64,000 nt of DNA from Saccharopolyspora phatthalungensis (GTDB lineage: Bacteria; Actinomycetota; Actinomycetes; Mycobacteriales; Pseudonocardiaceae). Below the pieces are notes generated by a model that ran no database searches, was not told where the DNA came from, and saw nothing but the letters and a program-made list of their open reading frames with translations. Positions 7,985 to 16,338 of this stretch are shown here, piece by piece. Every line of letters starts with the position of its first letter. Position 1 is the first letter of the stretch. The position numbers were made by a program, and so were the translations under genes. The stretch lies in contig NZ_JACHIW010000001.1 of NCBI RefSeq assembly GCF_014203395.1, positions 5,811,501 through 5,875,500 on the forward strand. Reading direction: 5' to 3'.

Positions 7985-10096
7985 CTAGGCAGGCACGGCA
8001 GAGGTGTCACGCTCCCACACGCGGTGCTTGCCGAGCGCGGTGGCGAACTCCGCGATGAACCCGTCCGGCAGGGCACCACCGGTGTGGGCCGCGGTGACCA
8101 CGCCGAGCTCGGTGACCACACCGTTGGCGCCGCCTGTCTTGCGGGCTTCGGCGACGCCGGCCCGTTGCAGCAGCTCCATGCCCTCGTCACTGGCCGCCAC
8201 CGGCTTGTTGTGCTTGTAGGCCTCAGTGACGAAGTGCACGGCATACCCGTCGGCGGACAACATGCGCGCGCTGCCCGCACCGCCCGCCACGATCACCCCG
8301 TCGTAGAGCACCGAGGCCATCGTGTTGATGGCGCGGTCGACCTGGACCTCGTCGCCGTCCGCGCTGCTGACTTTGCCGTCGCGCGGGCTGAGGACCTCCG
8401 CCGTCGCGCCGCGTTCGGCCAGCTCGTGCCGGATCTGCGCAACCTCGGCGGCGTCCACGCCGTCGGCGACCAGCACCGCGACCCGGCGGGTGGCGATGGT
8501 GCCGGTGACCGAATTCGCCAGGCTCAGCGCGGGGGAGCTGCGCCCGTGGTTGGGCGTGCCGCCGCTCGGCGGGCTCACCCCGACGCCTGCCGCGACCGCC
8601 ACGGCCAGCTCATGATCGATGTCGTTGAGCTGCTGCACGACGCCCACGCGCACGTGCTGGTGGTCGACCTTGCCGAGCTCGAAGCGGAACGCCGCGACGA
8701 TGTGCTCCTTCTCCCAGGACGCCATGCTGTTCCAGAACAGGGTGGCCTGGCTGTAGAAGTCCTTGAAGCTCTCGCTGCGCTTGCGGATCTTGTGGCCTTC
8801 GACCTTCTCCTGGTAGTGCGAGAAGGCGCCTTCGTCGGCCAGCGCCGGGCAGCCCCCGCCGAGGCTGTTCTTGAAGTAGCTGCTCTGTCCCTTGTGGATG
8901 CGTTGCTGGCCGTAGCCGTCCCGCTGGTTGTTGGCGACCTCCGCCACCGGGCGGTTGACCGGCAGTTGCGCGAAGTTCGGACCGCCGAGCCGGATCAGCT
9001 GGGTGTCGAGGTAGGAGAAGTTGCGGGCCTGGAGCAGCGGGTCGTTGGTGAAGTCGATGCCCGGCACCACATTGGCGGTGTGGAAGGCGATCTGCTCGGT
9101 CTCGGCGAAGAAGTTCTCCGGATTGCGGTCCAGCACCATCTTTCCCACCGGGCGTACCGGTACCACTTCCTCCGGGATGATCTTCGTGGCGTCCAGCAGG
9201 TCGAAGTCGAAGTCGAACTCCCGGGACTCCTCGACCAACTGCACCCCGAGCTCGTACTCGGGGTGTTGCCCGGCCTCGATCGACTCCCACAGGTCGCGCC
9301 GGTTGTAATCGGGATCCTTGCCGGCGATCTTCTGGCACTCGTCCCACACCAGCGAATGGCTGCCCAGCAACGGCTTCCAGTGGAACTTCACGAACGTCCC
9401 GCGGCCCTCGGCATCGACCAGCCGGAAGGTGTGCACGCCGAAGCCCTGCATCATCCGGTAACTGCGCGGCAGCGCGCGATCGGACATCAACCACATGACC
9501 ATGTGCAGCGTCTCCGGTTGCAGGGAGACGAAGTCCCAGAACGTGTCGTGCGCCGAGGCGGCCTGCGGCATCTCGTTGTCCGGTTCGGGCTTGACCGCGT
9601 GCACGAAGTCGGGGAATTTGATGCCGTCCTGGATGAAGAACACCGGCATGTTGTTGCCGACCAGGTCGTAGTTGCCCTGTTTGGTGTAGAACTTGGTGGC
9701 GAAACCTCGTACGTCCCGGACCGTGTCGGCGGAGCCGCGCGAACCCGCGACGGTGGAGAACCGCACGAAGACCGGGGTGCGTTCGCTCGGATCGGTCAGG
9801 AACTGCGCGCTCGTGAGGCCAGCGAGCCCGTCGCCGTAGGGCTGGAAGTGCCCGTAGGCGCCCGCGCCGCGGGCGTGCACAACTCGCTCGGGTATCCGTT
9901 CGTGGTCGAAATGGGTGATCTTCTCCCGGGCGTGGAAGTCCTCCAGCAACGTCGGACCGCGATCGCCCACGCTCAGGGCGTCGTCGGTGTGGTCGATGCG
10001 CACGCCCTGCTGGGTGGTCAGTTCGGTGTCGGTGAGGTCCTGGCGGACCTGGTCGAGCTGTCGTTGCTTGGCATCCTGTTCGTCCTTATTGGCCAT
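7985..10096 (-). CDS. katE: Large-subunit monofunctional catalase (clade 2, HPII type)
   Basis: A 703-residue haem catalase that dismutates hydrogen peroxide in the cytosol. The catalytic His lies in [20 protein letters not shown], the conserved Asn region in [15 protein letters not shown], and the haem-ligating Tyr in [18 protein letters not shown]. Residues after about 545 form the DJ-1/PfpI-like flavodoxin domain ([18 protein letters not shown]) found only in large-subunit catalases, so length and architecture match the clade. Start ATG at 10096 with [20 protein letters not shown]. It stands alone between the amino acid permease and the VTT-domain gene. Often part of stationary-phase or osmotic stress responses; no regulator is adjacent. 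Confidence 0.93.
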   Translation of the reverse strand: MANKDEQDAKQRQLDQVRQDLTDTELTTQQGVRIDHTDDALSVGDRGPTLLEDFHAREKITHFDHERIPERVVHARGAGAYGHFQPYGDGLAGLTSAQFLTDPSERTPVFVRFSTVAGSRGSADTVRDVRGFATKFYTKQGNYDLVGNNMPVFFIQDGIKFPDFVHAVKPEPDNEMPQAASAHDTFWDFVSLQPETLHMVMWLMSDRALPRSYRMMQGFGVHTFRLVDAEGRGTFVKFHWKPLLGSHSLVWDECQKIAGKDPDYNRRDLWESIEAGQHPEYELGVQLVEESREFDFDFDLLDATKIIPEEVVPVRPVGKMVLDRNPENFFAETEQIAFHTANVVPGIDFTNDPLLQARNFSYLDTQLIRLGGPNFAQLPVNRPVAEVANNQRDGYGQQRIHKGQSSYFKNSLGGGCPALADEGAFSHYQEKVEGHKIRKRSESFKDFYSQATLFWNSMASWEKEHIVAAFRFELGKVDHQHVRVGVVQQLNDIDHELAVAVAAGVGVSPPSGGTPNHGRSSPALSLANSVTGTIATRRVAVLVADGVDAAEVAQIRHELAERGATAEVLSPRDGKVSSADGDEVQVDRAINTMASVLYDGVIVAGGAGSARMLSADGYAVHFVTEAYKHNKPVAASDEGMELLQRAGVAEARKTGGANGVVTELGVVTAAHTGGALPDGFIAEFATALGKHRVWERDTSAVPA

Positions 10097-10172
10097 CGCG
10101 GCTGGCTCCCCTCAGTGTTGGCTGAACTACGGGGATTCCCGGCCGAGCGCCTCGGTATGCCCGGGCTTGCCC

Positions 10173-10697
10173 TCACGAGCCCAGCGCGGCGGGAAGCCAG
10201 TGCAACAGTTCCGGCGCGCCGGCGACGATTAGGAAGTGCAGCGACCGGCCGATGAGGCTCGCGACCAGGAAGCCCGTCAGCGGGATGCCCGCCGCGCCGG
10301 ATAGGAAGCACATCAGGCTGTAGGGCGGGATGCCGGGGATGGCGCTGAGGAACAGCACACCCAGGCCCCACCATGGGCGTTCCTCGGTCCGCCGGTGGAA
10401 CTTCTCGAACCAGGCGGCCCACCTGCCCCGCCGCTTGGCTTCGACGCGCTCACGCAGCCGCTCGCCGAGCGTGAAGCCGCCCTTGCCCGCCAGGTAGAAC
10501 AATGTCTTTCCGGCGACCTGGCCGACGGCAGCGGCCAGCCCCAATGCCCACCAGCTGACGCCGGGCACGGTGGATACCACGCCGAGCAGGTAGAGCTCGA
10601 TGTTGACCAGCGGGAACACGCTGCCGAGCGCGGCGGTGCCCGCAGTGGTCAGCAGCCACGCGATCACCCGGCTACCCGACCGGCGGCATGCCCGCAT
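10173..10697 (-). CDS. VTT-domain (DedA/YqaA-like) membrane protein
   Basis: A 174-residue membrane protein of the SNARE-associated/VTT superfamily. It has an N-terminal hydrophobic segment with the family's acidic residue (VFPLVNIELYLLGV), a cytosolic basic loop (RLRERVEAKRRGRWAAWFEK) and a paired C-terminal hydrophobic hairpin (FLSAIPGIPPYSLMCFLSGAAG). Length matches YqaA-type rather than full DedA proteins. Relatives are implicated in lipid scrambling or undecaprenyl phosphate recycling, but nothing here fixes the substrate. The ATG at 10697 has no obvious ribosome-binding site; a GTG at codon 11 is an alternative. Confidence 0.75.
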   Translation of the reverse strand: MRACRRSGSRVIAWLLTTAGTAALGSVFPLVNIELYLLGVVSTVPGVSWWALGLAAAVGQVAGKTLFYLAGKGGFTLGERLRERVEAKRRGRWAAWFEKFHRRTEERPWWGLGVLFLSAIPGIPPYSLMCFLSGAAGIPLTGFLVASLIGRSLHFLIVAGAPELLHWLPAALGS

Positions 10698-10843
10698 CGC
10701 GAATCAGGGCGGTCGATCACGTCACATGCTCCGTAGCAGCTGAAACAGGGCTGGCCGAGCTTACCTACCGCCGCTCGTCGCGACCCATCCGGCTGCCCGG
10801 CGGCCTTGACCAAAGCCTTGACCGAGTCGATCGACGGCGCGCC

Positions 10844-11569
10844 TCAATCATCACCGGGTGCGGCGGGTTCGGCGTCGGGGTCCCAGGTGAGCAGCCGGAC
10901 CCGGCTGACGGTCTGCAGGTGGCGGCGCATCGCGGTGACGGCCGCGCGCGGGTTTTCCGTTCGGATCGCTTCGGCAATGCGTTCGTGCTGGGCGAGCGAC
11001 TTGCCCGGCCGGTCGGGTTGACGCAGCGATTCCTGCCGGCTCTCGGCGATCTCCGCGGCGATGGTGCTCATGAAGTCGGCCAGCAGGGAGCTGTGCGCGG
11101 CGGCGGTGATCGCGGCGTGGAACCGGCGATCGCCTGCACTGCCAAGTTCGCCCTCGGCGATCTCGCGGCGCATGTCCGCCAGCGCCGCGTCGATCTCGGC
11201 GAGGTCGGCCTCGGTGCGCCGCTGCGCGGCCAGCTCGGCCAGCTTGGTTTCCAACGCCTCCCGCGCCTCCAGCACGTCCGGCAGGCGCCGCTTGCGCGCC
11301 ACCAGCTCGGCGACGGGTTCCGCATCCAGCGATGCGCGGCGCAGGTAGGTCCCGCCGCCGTGGCGCACCTCGACGAGGCCCTGCACCTCTAACACCACGA
11401 TCGCCTGCTTGACCGATGCGCGGCTGACACCGAGCCGCTCGGCGAGTTCCCGCTCCGGCGGCAGCCGGTCGCCCACGCGCAGCCCGCAGTCCGCCACATG
11501 CTCCCGCAGCCGCTGCACCACCTGTTCGTACAGGCGCGGGCGGGCGAGCGGGCGTAGCGCTTCGGACAC
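10844..11569 (-). CDS. GntR-family regulator (FadR/FCD subfamily), probable malonate regulator
   Basis: A 241-residue regulator with an N-terminal winged helix (GDRLPPERELAERLGVSRASVKQAIVVLEVQGLVEVRHGGGTYL) and a C-terminal FCD ligand-binding domain with the metal-type histidines in RFHAAITAAAHS. The GTG start at 11569 is preceded by GGAGGA with 7-base spacing, which decides the start inside a much longer open frame. It is divergent from matB and the carboxyltransferase; in malonate loci a GntR protein controls matB. A 27-base inverted repeat lies in the shared promoter gap (11682-11708). The effector is inferred to be malonate or a related dicarboxylate. Confidence 0.88.
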   Translation of the reverse strand: MSEALRPLARPRLYEQVVQRLREHVADCGLRVGDRLPPERELAERLGVSRASVKQAIVVLEVQGLVEVRHGGGTYLRRASLDAEPVAELVARKRRLPDVLEAREALETKLAELAAQRRTEADLAEIDAALADMRREIAEGELGSAGDRRFHAAITAAAHSSLLADFMSTIAAEIAESRQESLRQPDRPGKSLAQHERIAEAIRTENPRAAVTAMRRHLQTVSRVRLLTWDPDAEPAAPGDD

Positions 11570-11681
11570 CGGGTTCCTCCAGGCCGGACAGTGGATAGTG
11601 ATCAGGCTAACACCGACCATGTGGCCGAGTGGATGAGCCAATTTTGCCACACTCTCTTGACGCGGTGTCGCGAACGGCGCA

Positions 11682-11708
11682 AAAGTGGTCGAGCCAGTGG
11701 ACCACTTT
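11682..11708. promoter_or_regulatory. Inverted repeat in the GntR/matB divergent promoter, candidate operator
   Basis: Arms AAAGTGGTC and GACCACTTT are perfect complements separated by 9 bases. The right half also contains an 11-base palindrome AGTGGACCACT (11696-11706), which fits the TGGN-NCCA symmetry of FadR-type GntR sites. It lies about 65 bases upstream of matB and 113 bases from the regulator start. Confidence 0.55.
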
Positions 11709-11770
11709 CGGCTCTCTTCGCCGGGCGTCGTGGGTTCACAGGCGGGACATTGAGAGGCGTGGAGGTGGTC

Positions 11771-13219
11771 ATGGCCGGCGCGGCGCAGGTGCTGTTCCCC
11801 AAGTTGCGGAAGCCCGACGAGAAGGAGGCGCTGCGCTTCGGCGTGCACGCGTTGAACTACCGGGATCTGGCGGCGGTGACCGCCGGGATCGCCGAGCGCG
11901 TCGGCGCGGCGAGGCGGATCGCGGTGTGGGCGACCGCCACGCCGGAAACCTGCGCGGCCGTCATCGGCGGGCTGAGCGCCGGCGCCGCGGTGGTGCCGAT
12001 CAACCCCAAGGTGGGGGAGCGGGAACTCGCGCACATCCTCGGCGACAGCAAGCCGGAGCTCCTGCTCGCTCCGCCCGGTTTCCAGCCGCCGGACGGTCTC
12101 AGTGACGTGCCGGTGCACGAGGTGGACCTGAGCGTCCGCGGCGGTGAGTTGCCGCCGGAGGCCGAGGACGACGACCCCGCGCTGATCGTCTACACCTCCG
12201 GCACCACGGGGCCGCCGAAGGGCGTGGTGCTGCCGCGCCGGGCGATTCGCGCCAACCTCGACGCGCTCGCCGAGGCTTGGGAGTGGACCGAGCGCGACGT
12301 GCTGGTGCACGCGCTGCCGCTTTTCCACGTGCACGGGTTGATCCTCGGCACGCTCGGGCCGGTGCGGCTGGGCGGCACGGTCCACCACCTGGGCAGGTTC
12401 TCCTCGGCGGCGGTGGCCGAGGAGCTCGCCGGGCCCGCGACGATGATGTTCGGCGTGCCGACCATGTACCACCGGCTGGCCGAGGATGCCGAGCGCGACC
12501 CGTGGATCGGCCAATCGGTCGGCAAGGCGCGGCTGCTGGTCTCCGGGTCCGCGGCGCTGCCAGCCGCGGAGCACGAGCGCATCGAGCGGCTGACCGGGTT
12601 GCGGGTCGTCGAGCGCTACGGCATGAGCGAGACGATCATGAACTGCGGCGTGCGGGCCGACGGTGACCGGCGACCCGGATACGTGGGCCGCCCGCTCGCC
12701 GGGGTCGAGCTCAAGCTCGTCGACGAGCAGGGCGGCGAGATCACGGCCAGCGACGACGAGACGGTCGGCGAGATCCTGGTGCGGGGCACGAACCTGTTCA
12801 GCGGTTACCTCAACCGGCCGGACGCCACCGCCGAGGCATTCGCGGACGGCTGGTTCCGCACCGGCGACGTGGCCACCCGCGCGCCGGACGGCTACATCCG
12901 GATCGTCGGCCGCAAGGCCACCGACATCATCAAAAGCGGCGGCTACAAGATCGGGGCGGGCGAGATCGAGAACTGCCTGCTCGAACACCCGGCGGTCGCG
13001 GAGGTCGCGGTCACCGGCGAGCCCGACGCCGACCTAGGCGAGCGCATCGTTGCCTGGATCGTGCGCGCGCCCGGCCAGCAGGTTGCCGAGCAGGAATTGG
13101 CCGACCACGTGGCCCGGCTGCTCACCCCGCACAAGCGACCGCGCGTGGTCCGGTACCTCGATGCGTTGCCGCGCAACGAGATGGGCAAGGTGCAGAAGAA
13201 GGCGCTGCGGGATGGCTGA
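11771..13219 (+). CDS. matB: Malonyl-CoA synthetase (AMP-forming)
   Basis: A 482-residue acyl-adenylating enzyme that makes malonyl-CoA (and often methylmalonyl-CoA) from the free diacid, ATP and CoA. It has the P-loop YTSGTTGPPKGVVLPRRA, the A5-like RYGMSETIMN, the A7/A8 region GWFRTGDVATRAPDGYIRIVGRKATDIIKSGG, and the catalytic lysine in NEMGKVQKKAL. Throughout it closely resembles the Streptomyces MatB sequence as I remember it, including PLFHVHGLILGTLGP. The ATG at 11771 follows GGAGGT. Its stop overlaps the carboxyltransferase start by 8 bases. It could supply polyketide extender units as well as malonate catabolism. Confidence 0.9.
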   Translation: MAGAAQVLFPKLRKPDEKEALRFGVHALNYRDLAAVTAGIAERVGAARRIAVWATATPETCAAVIGGLSAGAAVVPINPKVGERELAHILGDSKPELLLAPPGFQPPDGLSDVPVHEVDLSVRGGELPPEAEDDDPALIVYTSGTTGPPKGVVLPRRAIRANLDALAEAWEWTERDVLVHALPLFHVHGLILGTLGPVRLGGTVHHLGRFSSAAVAEELAGPATMMFGVPTMYHRLAEDAERDPWIGQSVGKARLLVSGSAALPAAEHERIERLTGLRVVERYGMSETIMNCGVRADGDRRPGYVGRPLAGVELKLVDEQGGEITASDDETVGEILVRGTNLFSGYLNRPDATAEAFADGWFRTGDVATRAPDGYIRIVGRKATDIIKSGGYKIGAGEIENCLLEHPAVAEVAVTGEPDADLGERIVAWIVRAPGQQVAEQELADHVARLLTPHKRPRVVRYLDALPRNEMGKVQKKALRDG

Positions 13220-14549
13220 ACACACCGCTGCTCGCGGGCTGGTCGAGTCGATCAGCCGGGGGTTCGAGGAGTTCGAGCCCCCGGCCAGGCCGACGGCTGT
13301 GGACGGCCCGCTGGGCTGGCCCGGCTACGACGAGCAGCGCGCCCGCACGACCGCCCGGACCGGCGCGGACGAGTCGGTGCTGTGCGGGCGGGGCTGGCTC
13401 GGGTCGCGGGAGGCGGTGCTCGTCGTCTTCGACTTCGCCTTCCTCGGTGGCTCGGTCGGCGAGGCGGCCGGGGCGCGCATCGTGGCGGCGTTCGAGCAGG
13501 CCCGGGAACTGCGGCTGCCGGTGATCTCCCTGGTGGCCTCGGGCGGCAGCCGGATGCAGGAGGGGATTTGCGCCCTGCGCCAGTTGCAGGCGATCGCGCG
13601 GGCCTGCCTACTGACCCGCCGGGACCGGATTCCGCACGTCACGGTGCTGCGCAATCCGACCACCGGCGGCATGTGGGCGGCGCTGGCGGCGGCGGCCGAC
13701 GTCGTGCTGGCCTCGCCCGGCGCGGCGGTCGCCTTCGGCGGCAGCCGGGTCCGCAGCGCGGCCGACACCGGCGAGGCGTTCCACGCCGAGGGCAAGCTCG
13801 CCGACGGCCAGGTGGACCAGATCGTCGGCGACGCCGAATTGCCCGGGGCGCTGGCGGAGCTGGTGTCGTTGCTGCATCCGCAGCGATTCGTCCGTCCGCC
13901 GGAGCCGGCCCCGGTCCCGGCCGCGCTGACCAGTGGTGAGCTGCCGGTGACCGGCTGGGACGCGGTGCAGCGGGCGCGATCGGCGGACCGGCCGCGAGCG
14001 CAGGCGTACTTGGACGCCTACTTCGCGAGTCGCTTCGAGATCGGCGGCGACCGGGCCGGCGGCCGGGATGACCGGATGATCTGCGGTTTCGGCGACTACG
14101 ACGGACGCACCGTGGCCTTCGTCGCGCAAACCGGAACGGCGAACACCCCACCCGGGTTCCGCACCGCGGCCCGGCTGATCCGGCTCGCCGACCAGCTCGG
14201 CATCCCGGTGCTGACTTTGGTGGACACCCCGGGCGCGGCCAACGACCAAGCGGCCGAACGCGGCGGCATCGGTCCGGCCATCGCGGAGGTGTTCGCCGCG
14301 GTCGCCGAAGCGCGGGTGCCGATCACCACGCTGGTCATCGGCGAGGGCGGTTCGGGCGGTGCGCTGGCGCTGACCGCTCCGGAGCGGACCTGGATCACGT
14401 CGGACGCGTATTTCGCCGTGATCGCACCGGAGTCCAGCGCGGCGATCCTCAAGCGCGACTCGGCCGAGGCCCCGGAGCTCGCCGGACTGCTGCGCTTGCG
14501 GCCGCAAGACCTCCTCGACCTGGGCTTCGTCCAGGGCATCGCCGACTGA
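13212..14549 (+). CDS. Single-chain acyl-CoA carboxyltransferase (AccD-AccA-like fusion)
   Basis: A 445-residue crotonase-fold carboxyltransferase. The N-terminal half resembles the AccD/beta type (VISLVASGGSRMQEGICALRQLQ, then NPTTGGMWAALAAAADVVLASPGAAVAFGG) and the C-terminal half the AccA/alpha type (LVDTPGAANDQAAERGG, GEGGSGGALALTAPERTWI). It lacks the CxxC zinc ribbon of true AccD. It starts at an ATG inside the last codons of matB, so the two are co-translated. No biotin carboxylase or biotin carrier gene is nearby. With matB next door it may act on malonyl-CoA or methylmalonyl-CoA, either making acetyl-/propionyl-CoA or transferring carboxyl groups to a biotin carrier encoded elsewhere; direction is undetermined. 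Confidence 0.8.
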   Translation: MAEHTAARGLVESISRGFEEFEPPARPTAVDGPLGWPGYDEQRARTTARTGADESVLCGRGWLGSREAVLVVFDFAFLGGSVGEAAGARIVAAFEQARELRLPVISLVASGGSRMQEGICALRQLQAIARACLLTRRDRIPHVTVLRNPTTGGMWAALAAAADVVLASPGAAVAFGGSRVRSAADTGEAFHAEGKLADGQVDQIVGDAELPGALAELVSLLHPQRFVRPPEPAPVPAALTSGELPVTGWDAVQRARSADRPRAQAYLDAYFASRFEIGGDRAGGRDDRMICGFGDYDGRTVAFVAQTGTANTPPGFRTAARLIRLADQLGIPVLTLVDTPGAANDQAAERGGIGPAIAEVFAAVAEARVPITTLVIGEGGSGGALALTAPERTWITSDAYFAVIAPESSAAILKRDSAEAPELAGLLRLRPQDLLDLGFVQGIAD

Positions 14550-14574
14550 CCGCGCACCGTCGTAAGCGGTTGTA

Positions 14575-14648
14575 GCTGCACTGGCCGGTTGGGCTGTACT
14601 GGCCGATTGTGTTTGTAATGGCCGATTGTGGAAGTAATGGCGGCCACC
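14575..14648. repeat. Four imperfect 18-19 bp tandem repeats
   Basis: Units at 14575-14592, 14593-14610, 14611-14629 and 14630-14648 share the core GTANTGGCCGATTGT, with divergence at both ends. They fill the gap between the carboxyltransferase stop and the iron-regulated entC leader. No hairpin or coding potential is evident; they could be regulator half-sites in phase or simple slippage products. Confidence 0.6.
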
Positions 14649-14752
14649 AGCGGTCGAGAGACCGCGCATTATTCATCGCCCTCGGTGATCAATGCCACCT
14701 TTGGTGGAGTGCCACCTGCGCCCATCCGTGTTTTAAACTCGGGCTCGCCTAC

Positions 14753-14771
14753 AAAGGTTAGGCTAGCCTGA
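14753..14771. promoter_or_regulatory. IdeR/DtxR-type iron box
   Basis: AAAGGTTAGGCTAGCCTGA agrees at 15 of 19 positions with the consensus TTAGGTTAGGCTAACCTAA. It lies 17 bases upstream of the ATG at 14789 that begins the leader ORF of the entC unit, where bound Fe-IdeR would block transcription under iron sufficiency. Confidence 0.85.
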
Positions 14772-14788
14772 GTTAACAGAAGGGTGCG

Positions 14789-14932
14789 ATGAACCGGACG
14801 GGGATCGGCGGCAATGTCGCCATCGTGACAGGCGCAGGCCAGGGTACCGGGGCTGCGGTGACCACCGCGCTCGCCGAGCTCGGCGCTGCGCCACGCTGCG
14901 CGCCTGACGTGAACCCGGAAAGGTTGTCATGA
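14789..14932 (+). pseudogene. Truncated EntA-like short-chain dehydrogenase (N-terminal 47 residues)
   Basis: An intact little frame with its own GAAGGG ribosome-binding site starts at 14789. Residues 9-30 read NVAIVTGAGQGTGAAVTTAL, the nucleotide-binding strand-turn-helix of an SDR, and then the protein stops where a full EntA (2,3-dihydro-2,3-dihydroxybenzoate dehydrogenase) would run to about 250 residues. The last codons share an ATGA with entC. I read it as a deletion remnant of entA that still serves as an iron-regulated, translationally coupled leader for entC. The SDR motif is seen; the EntA identity is inferred from the neighbours. Confidence 0.65.
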
Positions 14933-16170
14933 CCACGTTCGACACCGAAATCGACAGTATTGGCGTCGTCGCCGATGACGCGGCCCGATTACTGGCGGCT
15001 TACGAAGCGGGTTCGTCGTTCTTCTTCTCCGCGCCGCACAGCGTGCTGCTGGCTCGCGGGGTGGCCGCGACCGTGCCCAAGACGCATTGCGCGCGCGAGG
15101 AACTGCCTCGGCGAGTGTCGGATTTCCTGTACAGCGCAACCGAGTTCGGCCGTCGCAATCCGATAGTGGTCGGCGCCGTCCCGTTCGGCGGGAGCCTGCC
15201 CGCGCACCTGGTGATGCCCGAGGAAGTCGTTCGGGCGGCCCCGTTGAACGTCGTGGTACCGCAGGCTCCGCGCAGCCGCGCACCGGACTGCGCGGTGCGC
15301 TCGGTGCCCACGCCCGCCGAGTACGAGCGCAGCGTCAGCCGGGTGCTGCGCCGGATGGCCGACGGCGAGCTGAGCAAGGTGGTCCTGGCACGCTCGCTGG
15401 AGCTGACCGCCGGCGGACCGGTCGACGTCCGCGGCATGCTCCGAAACCTGGCGCTGGCCGATCCGGCGAGCTACACCTTCGCAGTGGACCTGCCGCGACG
15501 TGGCGAGGACGGCACCCGGGACAGCTTCGGCCCGCAGCCGCGGCTGCAGCGCACCTTCCTTGGGGCCAGCCCGGAATTACTGGTGTCCCGGCGCGGCACG
15601 CAGGTGCGGTCGAATCCGATGGCCGGTTCCCGGCCGCGCAGCGCCGATCCGGTCGAAGACCGGCGTCTCGCCGCCGAACTGTCCACTTCGGATAAGGATC
15701 ATCGCGAGCACGCCGCCGTCGTGGACGCGGTGGTGCAGGCACTGCGGCCGTTCTGCGGCAATCTGGGCGTGCCTGCGCCCTCGGTGGTCGGCACCGGCGC
15801 CATGTGGCACCTGGCCACCGAGATCACCGGCGAACTCCGGGACCCGGCGACCTCGTCGCTGGAGCTGGCCGACGCGTTGCACCCCACGCCGGCGGTGTGC
15901 GGCACGCCGGTGCAGCGGGCCCGCGAGGTCATCGCCGAAACCGAACCGTTCGAGCGGGGCTACTACGCGGGCATGGTCGGCTGGTGCGACGCCGCCGGGG
16001 ACGGCGAGTGGGTGGTCGCCATCCGCTGCGCCGACATCGAGGCGGACTCGCTGCGGCTGTTCGCGGGCGCGGGCATCCTCGCGGGCTCCGACCCGGCCGA
16101 CGAACTCGCCGAGAGCGCCGCGAAGTTCCGCACGGCGCTGTCGGCAATGGGCCTGGACCAGGTCGTCTGA
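14929..16170 (+). CDS. entC: Isochorismate synthase
   Basis: A 413-residue chorismate-utilising enzyme that isomerises chorismate to isochorismate. The C-terminal half holds the chorismate-binding core: ELSTSDKDHREHAAVVDAV, LHPTPAVCGTPVQRAREVI and ERGYYAGMVGWCD; LSKVVLARSLEL precedes it. Length equals DhbC/EntC. The start overlaps the truncated entA (ATGA) and the unit is headed by an iron box at 14753-14771, pointing to siderophore rather than menaquinone use. A fragment of an EntE-type ligase follows the stop. With entA and entE eroded, its product could still feed a distant salicylate or dihydroxybenzoate pathway, or the gene may be a survivor without function. Confidence 0.88.
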   Translation: MTTFDTEIDSIGVVADDAARLLAAYEAGSSFFFSAPHSVLLARGVAATVPKTHCAREELPRRVSDFLYSATEFGRRNPIVVGAVPFGGSLPAHLVMPEEVVRAAPLNVVVPQAPRSRAPDCAVRSVPTPAEYERSVSRVLRRMADGELSKVVLARSLELTAGGPVDVRGMLRNLALADPASYTFAVDLPRRGEDGTRDSFGPQPRLQRTFLGASPELLVSRRGTQVRSNPMAGSRPRSADPVEDRRLAAELSTSDKDHREHAAVVDAVVQALRPFCGNLGVPAPSVVGTGAMWHLATEITGELRDPATSSLELADALHPTPAVCGTPVQRAREVIAETEPFERGYYAGMVGWCDAAGDGEWVVAIRCADIEADSLRLFAGAGILAGSDPADELAESAAKFRTALSAMGLDQVV

Positions 16171-16172
16171 GA

Positions 16173-16220
16173 GATCCCGACCGCACCGCCGTTGTCGACG
16201 GCGACCGGCGCATCTCCTAC
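16173..16220 (+). pseudogene. EntE-like 2,3-dihydroxybenzoate-AMP ligase remnant
   Basis: Directly after the entC stop one frame reads DPDRTAVVDGDRRISYG, which matches the N-terminal signature shared by EntE/DhbE-type adenylating enzymes (pattern P-D-R-x-A-V-V-D-G-D-R-R-x-x-Y). It has no start codon and continues into unrelated sequence, so only about 16 codons of a roughly 540-residue gene survive. Position after entC agrees with the usual entC-entE order. Confidence 0.5.
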
Positions 16221-16261
16221 GGGACAACGATTTCAACCGGAACGTCACGATCCCTGGGGGT

Positions 16262-16299
16262 GGGTGGACCGCGGCTTCAATCGAAGCCGCGGTCCACCC
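16262..16299. terminator. Bidirectional terminator hairpin between entC and prpE
   Basis: A perfect 17-bp inverted repeat (arms 16262-16278 and 16283-16299) with a 4-base loop, lying between the converging entC unit and prpE. No T-run follows, as is usual for high-GC actinobacteria. Confidence 0.8.
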
Positions 16300-16338
16300 C
16301 ATTACTTCGGATGATCACCCGTGCGCCGGCGGGGTCGC

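Noticed and set aside
7661..10255. An 864-codon open frame on the plus strand opposite the catalase gene
   Set aside because: It is the antisense shadow of katE: its composition is unlike a protein (runs of Val, His, Arg, Asp) and no motif is present, whereas the minus strand encodes a full catalase.
14575..14648. Tandem repeats as a CRISPR array
   Set aside because: Units are contiguous, imperfect and only 18-19 bases, with no spacers and no cas genes.
11771..16170. A biosynthetic gene cluster spanning matB, the carboxyltransferase and entC
   Set aside because: No synthase, NRPS or PKS gene lies here; matB has its own regulator and entC its own iron box, so they are separate units.
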